Of a stretch of 64,000 nt of DNA, positions 33,205 through 44,860 are shown in pieces. The DNA comes from Megalopta genalis. Taxonomy: Eukaryota > Arthropoda > Insecta > Hymenoptera > Halictidae. The notes under the pieces are model-generated. The model was given only the letters and a program-made list of their open reading frames with translations. It did no database searches and was not told the DNA's origin. The stretch spans positions 9,338,501 to 9,402,500 of the forward strand of contig NC_135026.1 of the NCBI RefSeq assembly GCF_051020955.1, given 5' to 3'. Every line of letters starts with the position of its first letter. Position 1 is the stretch's first letter. The position numbers and the translations under genes were made by a program.

Positions 33205-34400
33205 AACTTTGTTGCAAAGTAGCTAGTTCTCATCAGAAATTGTAATAACATACTTTGTAATCAATTTTAGACTTTGCTGAAAATTATTTGAGAATTTTGC
33301 TACTTAGTTGCAACTTCTTTGACAAAGTAGAAAGTCGAAGTTTTATATTTATTGCCACTTATTCACTGAAATGGTAGTTATATTCTGAATAATATGTTTA
33401 AGACTTTGTTAAAAATTATTGGAACAGTTGCAAATTTACATAGTTGCAAATTTTGTAACAAAGTAGCTAGCCATTGTTTTTTTAGCATTGTCAGTTTTCA
33501 TCAGAAATAGTAATATCATACTTTATAATCAATTTTAGACTTCGCTGAACATTATTTGAGAATTTTGCTACTTAGTTGCAACTTCTTTGACAAAGTAGAA
33601 AGTCGAAGTTTTATATTTATTGCCACTTATTCACTGAAATGGTAGTTATATTCTGAATAATACGTTTAAGACTTTGTTAAAAATTATTGGTACAGGGAGA
33701 AGCATTCTTAAAAAGTCATTGAAAAATTTCTTTTACATAGTTGTAAATTTTGTAACAAAGTAGCTAGTCATGGTTTTTCTGAACATTGTCAGTTTTTATC
33801 AGAAATAGTAATATCATACTTTATAATCAATTTCAGACTTCGCTGAACATTATTTGAGAATTTTGCTACTTAGTTGCAACTTCTATGACAAAGTAGAAAG
33901 TCGAAGTTTTATATTTATTGCCACTTATTCACTGAAATGGTACTTATATTCTGAATAATATGTTTGAGACTTTATTAAAAATTATTGCAACAGGAAAAAG
34001 CATTCTTAAGAAGTCGTTAGAGAATTTCTTTTATTTAGTTGCAAATTTTGTAGCAAAGTACACCATCAAAGTTATTATGGATATCGTCAGTTGTCGTTCA
34101 GAATTCTAACTTGCTTCTTAACAATCAATTTCAGACTTTGCCGGAAACTATTAGAAAGAGTTGAAGAAAAGTATTCAAAACAATACAAGAAAAGAAGTAT
34201 TCTTAAGTAGTTATTTAGAGAGATTCTTACACTTAGTTGCGATCTTTTTTAACAAAGTAGAAGCTTAAGATTTTGCAGATACTGTCAGGTATCATAAAAA
34301 ATCTTTTCCACTTTTATGCAAAAAATTAGTAAAATGGAAAGTTGTAACTTGGAGTGGAAACAGAACTTTGGTAACAAAGTAGAAAAAGAATATTCTGTAG
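33205..34400. repeat. ~270-300-bp tandem repeats with TTGCAA/AACAAAGTAG motifs
   Basis: TACTTAGTTGCAACTTCT starts at 33301, 33569 and 33867. Units share TTTTGTAACAAAGTAGCTAG, CAGTTTTTATCAGAAATAG, ATTATTTGAGAATTTTG and ATTGCCACTTATTCACTGAA. The last copies (after 34.0 kb) are diverged. Confidence 0.88.
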
Positions 34401-34489
34401 CATCAACAATACTCATTTCATGTTTACTATTTAACATCGGATCAGGTCAAAACTACATATTCATAATATAACACCTGATTCAATCTTCT

Positions 34490-34960
34490 ACAATCGCATC
34501 AAAATTAAGGTTCAAATCGTGGTTAAAATTAGAGTTTAAATTATGGTCAAAGTTAGGGTTTCAATTATGATTGAAATTAAGGTCTAAATTATGGTTCAGA
34601 TTAGAATTTAAATTATGGTTTTTCTAGCGTTAAAATTACACCTAAAATTATATATATATATATAGGGTTTACATTGTAGTATAAAATACAATTTAAATTA
34701 TGTTTGAAATTAGGATTTAAATACTATTTAAAATTAGGGTTTTAAGTATGATTAAATTAGCATTAAAATTATAGTTAGGTTAGCGTGAAAATCACACTTA
34801 AGTTAGCGTTAAAATTATAATTAAAAGGATGGTTTCAATTATGGTTACAATTGGGGTTTAAATTATAGTAAAAATTAGATTTTAAATTATGGTGAAGGTG
34901 GTGTTACAATTATAGTTGATATTAGGGTTTAATACTTAAAGTACTTGATCAAACTTTTTC
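34490..34960. repeat. Degenerate ~25-bp repeat, AAATTAGGGTTTAAATTATGG
   Basis: AAATTAGGGTTTAAATTATG and GTTAAAATTA-type units run throughout, with a short TA run at 34650-34664. The same family and orientation recur at 39.07-39.99 kb. The TTAGGG word is incidental: it is never tandemly iterated, so this is not telomeric. Confidence 0.85.
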
Positions 34961-34964
34961 AATC

Positions 34965-35235
34965 TTCTACAATCTGATCAGATTCTCCGATCAAGTAACA
35001 TTCTCAAATGAAAAATAAATTTAAAAAAAATATAGGAACTCGAGCAAAATCATGACTAATAATCCAAACGATGCCAAGTTCCATCCACAATATTCGCGTG
35101 CCAGGTAACCAAATGAAATTTGCCGTTTCCCCGCAACGGCGAACAATTTGCAACGAACAATTTCCATCCTCGGACGAGCCACGTTTTTCTTTGGCCGCGT
35201 CTTACTGGCCACGTTTCAGCGACTCCAACTTATTA
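34965..35235. other. Unique region
   Basis: Short single-copy segment before the CT microsatellite. Nothing recognisable. Confidence 0.5.
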
Positions 35236-35410
35236 TTCTCTCTCTCTCTCTCTCTCTCTCTCGCTCTTTCCCGCTCTCTCTCTTCCTTTCTCTCTCTCTC
35301 TCGCTCTTTCTCCTCTCCTTCCCTCACTCCCGTTCTCTCGCTCTCACTCTCTCCTTCTCCCTCCCTCTCTCTCTCTCTCTCTCTCTTGCATTTTCTCTCT
35401 CACTCTCCCC
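35236..35410. repeat. CT microsatellite
   Basis: TCTCTCTC runs with occasional G, A and CCC. The Ser/Leu-rich frames over it in three phases are artefacts. Confidence 0.93.
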
Positions 35411-35700
35411 ACTTCCATTCTGGCCGGGACTAGAGCAGACGTCTTGTCGTACGAAAGTGGCAGTTTGCAATTAAACGACGATGTTATCGTAAAGGACCTG
35501 TAGGTCGGTTGAATGTACATGGCAGCGAATTAAAATGTAAATACTTGATTAAAGTTAATCCCGGCCAGGTGAATAAACCTGCTGTGCAAGCTAGACAGAG
35601 AATGCCGGGGTCGAGGAAGACGGAGGGTCGGAGCGTAAAAGGGTGTGAGCGGCTGCTGCGGAGGGGGTGGGGGAACGGGGAGGGTTGCGAGGTTGCTGAA
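35411..35700. other. Unique spacer
   Basis: Single-copy, GC-richer. Separates a CT run on the plus strand from a GA run on the plus strand, so the flanking tracts form an imperfect inverted pair. Confidence 0.55.
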
Positions 35701-35701
35701 C

Positions 35702-37006
35702 GGGAGAGATAGAGAGAAAGGGACAAAAAGGGAGACAAAGAGAGAAAGAACGAGAGAGAAAGGGACATGAAAGGAGAGAGAGAGAGAGAGAGAGACGAAG
35801 AGAAAGGGATGAAGAGAGAGAAAGGGACGAAGAGAGGAAGGTACAAAGAAAGAGGGAGAGAGAGAAAGAGAAAGAGACAGCGAATAAGATAGAGGAGATG
35901 GTAAGAGAGACAGAGGAGAGAGTGGGAGAGGAATAAAGAGAAAGGGAGAGAGAAAGAGACAGCGAATAAGATAGAGGAGATGGTAAGAGAGACAGAGGAG
36001 AGAGTGGGAGAGGAATAAAGAGAAAGGGAGAGAGAAAGAGACAGCGAAGAAGATAGAGGAGATGGTCAGAGAGACAGAGGAGAGAGTGGGAGAGGAATAA
36101 AGAGAGAGAGAGAGAGAAAGAGAAAGGGACAGCGAAGAAGATACACGAGACACACAGAGAGACAGGGGAGAGAGCGCGAAAGAGACAGAGAGAGAGAGAG
36201 GATGAGAGACGAATAGACAGAGAGGCGGGGAGCGCGAGATAGACAGCAAGCATGGAGAGGGAGCGGGAGAGAGACAGCGAGGGAATGAGAGAAAAGAGAG
36301 AGTAGGAGAGATAAACATGGAAGGAAAGGGACACACAATAGAGACAAAAAGAAATAAAAAAGGGGTCAGGAAAAGAGAAATATATGTATAAAGAGAAAAC
36401 ATGAGAGAGGTAGAGATAAAGTAAAGAAGAGAAAAAAGAAGGAAAGAAGCGAGAAATATTTACAGAGAATGATAAAAGAGTAAGAGGGAGATAGTAATAG
36501 AAAGAGAAACTAAGAGAGGAAAAAGTAGAGGAAATTAGAGAGTAAAATAGTGAGAGAAATAGGGAGAGGTGCAGTGAAAGAATTAGGGAGAAAAGGAGGA
36601 GTGAGAAACGATAGAACAGAAACAGGGTGAAAAAAGAAAAAAGGGAGAATCAGAGAGATAAATAGGAAGGGAAAAATAGAGGGAGAGAGAGGGAGAAACA
36701 GAGAGAAAAAAGAAAGACAACAAAAGAAAGATAGGTGAAGAAACTAAGAGAATAGAAATGATAATAGGGTGGAGGATAGAAAAAGAGGATAATAAAGCAG
36801 AGTAAGAAGAATAAGAGAGTAAGAAAAACGGAGAATAAAGGAGATAAATAGGGCCAAAAAAATATAGGGAGAGAAAGAAAAAATGCAGGAATATGGGAAG
36901 AAAAAAAGAAAGAAATTCATATAGAGATAGAGAAAAGAAAAGAAAAATAGAGAGAGAGAGTAATAGGAAGAGAGAATGAAGAAGAGAGAGGGATAGAGAA
37001 GGAGAC

Positions 37007-37042
<36 letters not shown>

Positions 37043-37860
37043 AGAGAGATAGGAAGACAAAGAGAGGAAAGAAGAAAGAAAAAGAGAGTTAGGGAGAAAA
37101 GGATAGAAAAAATATGAAGACAGGGAGTGGAAAGAAGAGAGAAAGAGGAAGAGTTGGGGAGAAAAGGGGAGAGAAATAGGAAGCCAGAGAGAAATAAATA
37201 GACAAAGAGAGAAAATAAATGACAAATAGGAAAAGTAAAGAAGAGAGAAAAAGAGAGTATTACAGAGAAAAGGAGAGCAAAATTGTGACAGAGAGAGAGA
37301 AAAAGAGAGAAATAGAGTAAGCATTAGAGAGAGAAAAATAGGGAAAGAAAATGGAAAGCGATCGGAAGAGTGATCACTAGAGAAAAATAGAGCGAGAGAA
37401 AGAGAGAGTGCGAGAGGAAGAGAAAAGAAGCGAGAACAAGGAAGAGAAAAATAAGAGTGAGAAAGGAGAGGGAAGTAAAGAAAGTGCGGAAAAAGATAGA
37501 AATAAATAAATATATATATATAGGAGAGAAGTATGGAGACAAAAGGAGATAGAAATAGAAAGAGCAAAGAAGAGTGAAAAAGAGAGAGTTAGGGAGAAAA
37601 GGAGAGAGAAATTGTGTGTGAGAGAGGGAGAGAGAGAGAGAGAGAGAGCGAAAAGTAGAAAAAAGAAATGAGGAAAAAAATAAAAAAAAGAGAAAAGAGA
37701 AGAGAGAATCGAGAAAAGAGGAGAGAGGAGTAGCAGAGAGAGAGAGAGAGAGAGAGATTGAAATAGCGGGAGAAAAACAGAAGGAAAAAGCGAGGGACAG
37801 AGAGAGGTAGGGTAAAGGAAAGAAGGAAGAGCGGCGAGGGGCTGAAAAGGGAACGAGAGA
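35702..37860. repeat. 2.2-kb polypurine (GA/GAAA) tract
   Basis: About 2.2 kb that is overwhelmingly A and G on the plus strand (GAGA, GAAAG and GGAGA words). Inside it an 82-bp unit (CGAATAAGATAGAGGAGATG, GTAAGAGAGACAGAGGAGAG) is repeated at 35881, 35963 and 36045, then once more in diverged form at about 36133. Pure GA runs occur at about 37013-37040, 37630-37650 and 37735-37757. Minus frames of 216-290 codons (35530-36402, 36917-37567) are Ser/Leu/Phe low-complexity readings, not proteins. Long polypurine tracts can form triplex (H-) DNA. Confidence 0.95.
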
Positions 37861-38435
37861 ACCTCGACGGTCCTAAGGGGTGGTTTTTATTGCAGGTTTT
37901 TATTAGCTGAGTAGGTGTACTCCATTCTACCCCTACCGTTTCCACGGGGGTTCTCTGCTCTCTCCAACCACCCTCTTACCCAGCCCCGCACCGCCGCGCC
38001 GCACCCGTAGCATCGTCGTGCCTCGTCTTCTCTCCGCCGTGCTCGTGTCTAACCACCCCCACCAGGCTGCGGAACCAGCCGAGATGTGCGAAGCGAGGGG
38101 CGAGGGGCCGAGGGTTGATTAAAACTAACGTTGCGCCAAGAATTACCCCGTGAGATTGAAAATTAAATTAATACACAAAACCCCTGGCCACCGGGGCTAA
38201 TTAGTTATATGATAGTAATTAAAAGTTAAGCGCGTCTTCGGAGGGGGTGGTGGGATAAATATCGTGGCGGTTGGGCGGGGTGGCGAGTCGCGAGCGTAAT
38301 TGGGGCTGCTCGATCGATCAGGAATTCGAGATTTATCGGGACGAGGATCGAGACTGGCGTTCGGAAGGGATGTTAACCCTTTAAGGGGTAGTTTAGTTTT
38401 GAATCTTGAGAAAATCAATTTTGGTTGCAGTCTCT
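37861..38435. other. Unique region, partly CpG-rich
   Basis: Single-copy DNA with CpG-rich parts at 37.98-38.11 kb and 38.2-38.35 kb. No accepted gene. Confidence 0.45.
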
Positions 38436-38439
38436 TGAC

Positions 38440-38815
38440 CGTATAAATATAAATAGTAACTAACAAGTATAAATGATAAATATGAATAATAAGAATAAAT
38501 AATAGATATAAATAACAAGTATAAATAGTAAATATAACGCGTAAGTGTAAATAATAAATATAAGTAACAAGTTCAAATAGCAAGTATAAATAACAGGTAT
38601 GAAGTATAATTGTAAATAATAAGTGTAAATAATAAATAAAAGTAACAAGCTTAAAAATAACAACTATAGATAATAAGTATGAAGTAGAAGTATAAATAAC
38701 ACGTACAAATTGACCATATAAATAATAAGTATAAATAGTAACTATGAATAACAAGTACAAGTAACGAGAACAAATAGCAAGTATAAATAATAAGTATCAG
38801 TATCGTGGAACACGT
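38440..38815. repeat. AT-rich AATAATAAGTATAAATA repeats
   Basis: AAATAACAAGTATAAATAGT-type units of 12-18 bp throughout. The Tyr/Leu/Ile-rich minus frames (38197-38760, 38460-38663) are artefacts. Confidence 0.9.
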
Positions 38816-39065
38816 GTGCGAAACGATTTGTTTGAATTCCGACTCGTAACGAAGTTATACATTTTTGAAATACGTACTACGTAGCAAGGTATAGACTTTA
38901 AACACATTTTTCTCAGCACCACGGTGATCGAAACGTTTGACACGATATCTCCAGTTCTAGTTGATCAATTGACAAGAGATTTATAGATCGTCTTCAGTAC
39001 GCGTCCTGTTATCGCGCGAACAATATATTCTTTAAGTTCGTTGCTTTTTTTTTATTTTTTTAATC
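38816..39065. other. Unique spacer
   Basis: Single-copy AT-rich DNA. Nothing recognisable. Confidence 0.5.
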
Positions 39066-39069
39066 GTGG

Positions 39070-39985
39070 ATAAATCTAGGCTTAAAAGGATCAGGGATCA
39101 AATTGGTATTAAAATTAAGGTTCGAATTAGGGTTCAAATTAAGGTTCGAATGAAGATTAACATTATGGTTAATTAACAAATTAAGGTGAAGTTGTCGTTA
39201 AAATTATAGTCAAAAGGAAGGTTCAAATTATGGTTCAAATTAAGGTTTATGTTAAGCTTAAGGTAGAATTAAGTTGGCGTTAAAATTATAATTAAAATAA
39301 GGATTTTAATTAAGGTTCAAATTAGGATCAAAACAGGGACGAAGTCATTATTAAGATTAAGATTTACATTTTGGTTGAAATTAGAGTTTGAATTACGGTT
39401 TAAATTAGGGTTTAAATTGGTCTTATGTTAGGGCTTGAATCCTGTTTTAAATTAGAGTTCAAATGATGATTAAGCTTAGGGTTTCTATAATGGTTGATAT
39501 TAAGGTTTAAATTATGGTTTCTTCAGCGTTACAATTAATCCTAAAATTAGTGTTTCAATTATAGTTACAATTAGAATTTAAATTATGGACGAAATTAGTT
39601 AAATACTAATTTCTAATCATAGTTAAAATTAGGATTTAAATTATAGTTAAGCTAGCGTTAAATTTATACTTAAAATGAAGGTTCAAATTACGGTTCCAAT
39701 TAGAGTTTAACTTATGGTTAAAATTGAGAACTAAATTATGGTTGTTAGCGTTACAATTGTACGTGAAATTAGGGTTTCAAACGTAGTTAGATCAGGGTCT
39801 AAATTATGGTTAAAATTATGGTGTAAATTATGGTCACTTTAGGGTGAAAAGGATTATGATTAGCTTTAAAATTCGGGTTAACTAAAACAATTAAAATTTA
39901 GGCTAAAATTAGTATTGAAATTAGTGTTATAATTTGTTTTAAAATTAATGTTAAATCTAGGGTTAGGTTAGGGTTCAAACTCGGA
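39070..39985. repeat. Degenerate AAATTAGGGTTTAAATTATGG repeats, second block
   Basis: Same ~25-bp family and orientation as 34490-34960: AAATTAGGGTTCAAATTA, AATTATGGTTAAAATTA and related words for 0.9 kb. Ends in GGGTTAGGTTAGGGTTC near 39960. Confidence 0.87.
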
Positions 39986-39989
39986 GGGA

Positions 39990-41855
39990 AACGTAAGTTC
40001 CGTGCGGATTCTCATCGAACTCGATGCACCGAGCGAACGGATTCGTTGAATCTCGGCGAGAATTGAAGGGGGAGTTCCATTTGGTTCCGAGAATGTCCCC
40101 AGCGAAGGACTAATGAATTATCCGACGGGTGTACAGAGCGCTCCGAATATTATCAAGTCGGAGCAATAATCACACCTAATCTGACGCGACGCGAGGCTAC
40201 AGCTTATCTCGCGTGACAGCTGTTCTATGCCGCGATACGTTTCTAATTGGACTTAATTGGACCCATTGTTGAATTTCATTTGACGCGAGCTCGTCCTACG
40301 AGATGGTAGATAACTCGAAATTGAATTGCAGTCGACGTCGCCTGCCGCCTGCCACACCGCCTGCCGCCGCCGCCGCCGCGCGAACGACGGATGGGATTTA
40401 AAAACTGGTCCCCAACTTTACACCGGTTTCCTATTAAGCCCCGATTACTCGGTCGCCGACATTTTGTTTCGGTGTACATGCCGCGTTATCAAATAAAGTG
40501 CACCTTCGGCGCCGAACCGAAACTCCAAAAACGTTCCAACTAATTTCGAATTACTTTCGCGGAGCCTTCCCTACGAAACGAGCGCAATTAACGTCGCGTC
40601 CGCAACTTTCTGTAATAAATGCGTCGCGCAGTTGTCCACTTTCGGCACGACTTTCATTTAATAAATTACGCGCGCGCGCGCGCGCGTCCGCAGTTTTGCC
40701 GTTTTTGTGACTGAAAATCCGGACCGAACAATTTTCTGTACAAGATACAAGCGAATCAGGCTTTTTCGAAACAGTGTAGTTGCAATTTGCAACCGCCAAC
40801 ATTTGACATGATCTCTTTTTTTTAATTTACTTTTCGATTTTTTTTTATTTCAGTTATTTTTGAATTTATTTTACCGTTTTTGTTTTACTGGAAATATGAA
40901 CCGAAGAATTTTCACCTATTTGTGCGAATTAAAATCAAATTTGGGATTCTTGAAACTGCATAAAAAGGAATTTACGATTGACAATATTTAGTACAATTTT
41001 TATTGAATATAATAATGGGTACTTTTACCATTTTTGTAACTGTAATAGTTTCAAATTAATGGTTTTGACCTATCTGTGTAAATAAAAATTAAATCAAAAT
41101 GTTTTTAATTGCAGAAATTTATAGTCGTCAACGTGTTTGTTTAACAATTTTTGTTTAACAAATTACTTGGTACTTTTACCATTTTTGCAACCATATTAGA
41201 AATCTCTAATCAACTAAATAGAAATCGTGTCAAAAATTTCTTAACCTCTCAGTAGCAATTTTGAAACGTCAAGTATTAATCAGTTGGAACGATTAGAAAA
41301 AAAATCTCAGTTCCTTTTCAATCTGACGTCGAATTCCGAATACAATTCTATTAGCAAATCATAATCCGCCATGTTACGGAAACGGGAGACTATCTTGTTG
41401 CAAGGTTTTCTGCCGAAGTTTTTCCGTCTGCCGTTTGCGCTCCTTTTTCCCCCATTTGGCAAAAATGCAGCGAGATTCGACCAGTTATTCTTCCCAAATA
41501 GAAACGTTCGGCCGCAGTTATCGATGTTCCTCCAGGTTTCCCCGAAAAAACCTGTCGAACCGAGCGCCGGCTGCTCTAGAGGCTTCATTAAAAATAATGG
41601 ATATTCATTAAAAGTAATGAAACTCCGAACGGAGAGGAATACCGACTTGATTATTTGTTTCGATCGCGTTTAATGTGATTAAAAAGTGCCATTACGTTTT
41701 TTAATTGCGCCCCCGCGACGGGGGACCGCCGCCCGCTGTTTAAACTCGGATCTTTCTGATCAATGCGCGACCGTCGCTTCGTCCCCGTGCACGCGGCGTA
41801 TCTGTTATTCCTCGCGAAACGAACAGCAATCAACTGCTAGAGTGCCGACATTTAT
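39990..41855. other. Mostly unique region with CG-rich microsatellites
   Basis: Single-copy DNA, CpG-rich at 40.0-40.75 kb and AT-rich at 40.8-41.3 kb. CGCCGC runs occur at 40340-40382 and an 18-bp CG dinucleotide run at 40669-40686. Frames such as 41371-41673 (100 codons, ATG) and 40498-40710 have no recognisable domain, and I do not call them genes. Confidence 0.45.
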
Positions 41856-41859
41856 TATA

Positions 41860-42236
41860 CAGGAGGTGCAAAAAACATTGCGAACGATTGAACGGGTCGA
41901 TTCCTTGGCCGATTCGAAACAACTTTTTCCTTTGCGAAAATGTTCCCCGAGGCTTCGTTAACGAGTTATTAACGAAAAGCGCGGACCAATGATACCGCGA
42001 GCATTACTGACGCCACGCCCCGCGATCTGGCGGATCGCGCGCGCTCGACGCGTCGTTGGCCGCGAGGCTCCGCGAGGGCGGAGCGTCAGCCACGCACGCT
42101 TTGCCATTGGTCCGTATTTTTCGTTAATAACTCATTAACGAAGCCATATAGAAAATTTCGGCAAAGGAAAAAGTTGCTTGAAATCAACTGAAGGATCATG
42201 TCATTCGACCGCTTGCTGTATTTTTGGGACGTCCTG
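41860..42236. mobile_element. 377-bp foldback element with long inverted arms
   Basis: The left arm runs from CAGGAGGTGCAAAAAAC (41860), through AACAACTTTTTCCTTTGCGA and CGTTAACGAGTTATTAACGA, to GCGGACCAATG (41991). The right arm (42104-42236) is its reverse complement with moderate divergence: CATTGGTCC, TTTTTCGTTAATAACTCATT, GGCAAAGGAAAAAGTTGCTT, GTCCTG. The GC-rich centre is also partly palindromic (GCGGAGC words). No coding frame. Half-copies of the same family sit in the 23.3-23.9 kb tandem units. Superfamily unknown. Confidence 0.82.
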
Positions 42237-42239
42237 CAC

Positions 42240-42880
42240 AATTTCGCTCTGAACACTCGCATTCCATTTCCTTGGCCGATGGACCCGCGTTTTTCGCTTA
42301 TTAATTAAATCGGACAAGCTATTCCGCGCGCTGGCAGTGTTCCACTGTCGCGTGACGTTTGATTGGTTTATTAACGGCACAGCACATATTGAAAATACCT
42401 CGAGGAAACTATTTGTCCGACCGGACTGCACACTTTCGCGAAAATTTATTCGTGCACTCGCGGTTCGTGTCGTAGCCCTTTGTCGCGCCGTAATGAAAAT
42501 TCATGTCTTCAACTATTTTCTAATTACTTGCAGAACGGCGCCGGGACTATCGTGGAAATTCGTTACATCTTCCCCGGCGGTTTTTATTCTATTCAGCCGT
42601 AATGAAAACGCACTCGTTAGGCGTTTAATATCGCTTATTACACCGGGCTTAATCAATCTCTGTCGCGGTCGATTTCGTGGTCCCGACGAAATCCGACGAA
42701 CGTGAATTTTTTTCGAGAGTTCCCTTGTTTTCTATTTGTCGGAGCCGCGGAATATTTTTTTAATTAGTTCGATACGGTTCGGGGATGTTAATAATGTAAC
42801 ATTGAAGCGGCACAATTTAACCTTCAACCGGTATACTCGGGTCTAGGTTAAGTGACATTTGTTCAGTTTTCATTTCTTTT
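42240..42880. other. Unique region
   Basis: Single-copy. CTATTTTCTAATTACTTGCAG ends near 42533 and looks like a 3' splice site. It is followed by a 22-codon open frame (NGAGTIVEIRYIFPGGFY and so on) ending in TAA. This is suggestive at most. The 122-codon frame at 42337-42705 lacks an ATG start. Confidence 0.3.
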
Positions 42881-42883
42881 ATG

Positions 42884-42976
42884 AAATTTTATATATATAT
42901 ATAATATTATATATACATTATTATAATAATAATAATATTACATATATTATGTATATATGTATATATAAAAATATAA
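42884..42976. repeat. AT microsatellite
   Basis: TATATATAATATTATATATA-type sequence directly against the next foldback element. Confidence 0.85.
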
Positions 42977-42977
42977 A

Positions 42978-43256
42978 ATTCGTCACTGACGTGGTCAAAC
43001 TTAGGTCTACTGTACTCCAAAAAGTATGAAACCTTTTTGAACTTTTTCAAACATTTTTCTAAACTATTATAATTAATATTATATATACTATTATATTAAC
43101 TATTATATATTATAATAGTTTAGAAAAGTTCAAATGTAATATAATAATAATAATAATAATAATATATATATCCTAAATGTTTGAAAATGTTCGAAAAGGT
43201 TCCATACTTTTTGGAGCACAGTAGACCTAAGTTCGACCACGTCAGAGACGAATTTT
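42978..43256. mobile_element. 279-bp foldback element with ~85-bp inverted arms
   Basis: Left arm words AAATTCGTCACTGACGTGGT, CAAACTTAGGTCTACTGT and CCAAAAAGTATG (42978-43065) reappear reverse-complemented at about 43170-43256 with about 90% identity. The interior is AT-rich with a smaller internal palindrome (CTAAACTATTATA with TATAATAGTTTAG). Non-coding; a MITE-like DNA element of unknown superfamily. Confidence 0.83.
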
Positions 43257-43900
43257 ATTTTTCACTTTATTTAACATCTTCGATTATCATAAATTAATGT
43301 ATTTATTAAACGTGATTTTTTAAAGAAGAATAAACAACTCTACAATGTTATTGATAAAACAAAATAAACGTCGCTAGAAAATTATTCATCGTGCTAACAT
43401 TATTAAAGAGATGATTTAAGTAATAATCGCTAGAAAATGATTAAATTAGCGGGTTAAAAGCCCGATTGTCCGAACTGATTCGCGATCCCGGAATCCGGAT
43501 CTTGACGATCGATGTCGCGGCGAAGACGATCGATCGATGTCGGTCAGCGAGCATTTTAAATGGCCCGACGAGACCGAAAGAAAACGGCTGAAAGGAAGAA
43601 TGGTTCCCTTTCGACGGTTACGTAAACCGTGTCGGCGCGGCGCGGCGCGGCGGTCGGACGAATGAAAATCCCGCTTTGAAACAAGATCCCCGGGAGATAC
43701 TCGAACGCGTTTTCAATCTCATAAAGCCTCGTCCCCCGCGCCCGCGCCGCGCCGCGCCGCCGCGCCGTCGATTATTCCCGCTCGATACTTGGCAGAAATT
43801 TTTAAGTATATTAGGAATACACTGGCTGCGGCTGAGTTATTCGAATGCTTTCAAGAAATTGCAGGATGCATTAGCTTACATTACGCCGCCTCCATTACAT
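43257..43900. other. Unique region, CpG-rich from 43.48 kb
   Basis: AT-rich to 43.45 kb, then CpG-rich with GCGCGGCGCGG words. No recognisable gene; the 79-codon frame at 43676-43915 lacks an ATG start. Confidence 0.45.
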
Positions 43901-43901
43901 T

Positions 43902-44438
43902 ATGAATATTACTAGCCCGTATATCGATGAGAGGAGCAGCGCGCGGACCCCATCGCCCGCCCGTTTGCAGCCCGGCTGCGAACGCGCGCGGCAGCTTTTA
44001 TTATTTTCTTGCGTTTCAGACGCGCCATTTACGAATTACCGTGTTAACGGACCCGATACGAGATTTACGCGAGCCATTCCGTGTGCACACGCTCTCCGCA
44101 AAAACAAAAAAAAAAACGCCGACGCGACGGCGGATCGTCAGGATGCTAATGCAAATTCGAGGCTCGATGGGCCAATTTTCGGAACCCCCGCGCGCGCGCC
44201 TACCCTAATTTATCTTGCCATTAGATCGCGAAGCGCTTTCGCGGGGACCGTTTGTTTTATTGATTTCATATATTTGCATTCGAATGCGAGTCGCATTGTT
44301 TCGACGAATGTTGGCGAATTGTTGGCGTGCGGATTCATTTGTTGCGTTTGGGCAACTTTCGGGTTTTTCGGTAGCACAAACGTTGTTTGTGTCACTCTGC
44401 TACTTTTCCAGCGACTGGATTTTGGAATTATCCAATAG
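43902..44438 (+). CDS. Unrecognised 178-codon ORF, doubtful
   Basis: Longest ATG frame outside low-complexity DNA. The N-terminal half is Arg/Ala/Pro-rich, as expected from CpG-rich non-coding DNA, and includes a KNKKKNA stretch from an A-run. The C-terminal part has a hydrophobic stretch (LLACGFICCVWATFGFFG) that could be a membrane segment. A second ATG frame (43927-44208) overlaps in another phase. No domain or family is recognised and no splice or poly(A) context supports it. Most likely a chance ORF. Confidence 0.12.
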   Translation: MNITSPYIDERSSARTPSPARLQPGCERARQLLLFSCVSDAPFTNYRVNGPDTRFTRAIPCAHALRKNKKKNADATADRQDANANSRLDGPIFGTPARAPTLIYLAIRSRSAFAGTVCFIDFIYLHSNASRIVSTNVGELLACGFICCVWATFGFFGSTNVVCVTLLLFQRLDFGIIQ

Positions 44439-44439
44439 T

Positions 44440-44860
44440 TTAATGACCGAATTTTTCAATTATCCAATGTTTCAATTATTTGATGTTTTAACAGGATTAC
44501 ACCTTACCGAACAAACTAGGCGTCACAGTATTAACAATCAAAAGAGTTAGTCATGAAATTATATATTTCAATTATCCAATATTCCAATGACCGAATTTTT
44601 CAATTATCCAATGTTTCAACTATTTGGTGTTTTAACAGGATTACACCTGATGAAACAAACTAGAAGGTGTTACAATATTAATCATCAAAAGCCACCCTAT
44701 CAACCACAAAAAAACAAACCGCATAAACCAACCCTCAAAACCATTCCCAAAGAATTAGCTCAAAAAATTATCCAATTGTATATCCTAATTATCCAACGTT
44801 ACAATGACCGAATTTTGCAGTTATCCAACGTTCCAATTAGTCAATATCCGGACAAAGATT
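44440..44860. repeat. CCAATTATCCAATGTT-type repeats with 144-bp duplication
   Basis: TTTTTCAATTATCCAATGTT-type words, plus AATGACCGAATTTT at 44442, 44586 and 44803. The first two copies are part of a 144-bp direct duplication that also holds TTTTAACAGGATTACACC. Same word family as 51.0-52.05 kb. Confidence 0.85.

Noticed and set aside
34490..34960. TTAGGG telomere repeats
   Set aside because: TTAGGG occurs once per ~25-bp degenerate unit and is never iterated head to tail.
35530..37567. Minus-strand frames of 216-290 codons over the GA tract
   Set aside because: They are Ser/Leu/Phe/Pro low-complexity translations of a polypurine repeat, open in more than one phase, with no domain.
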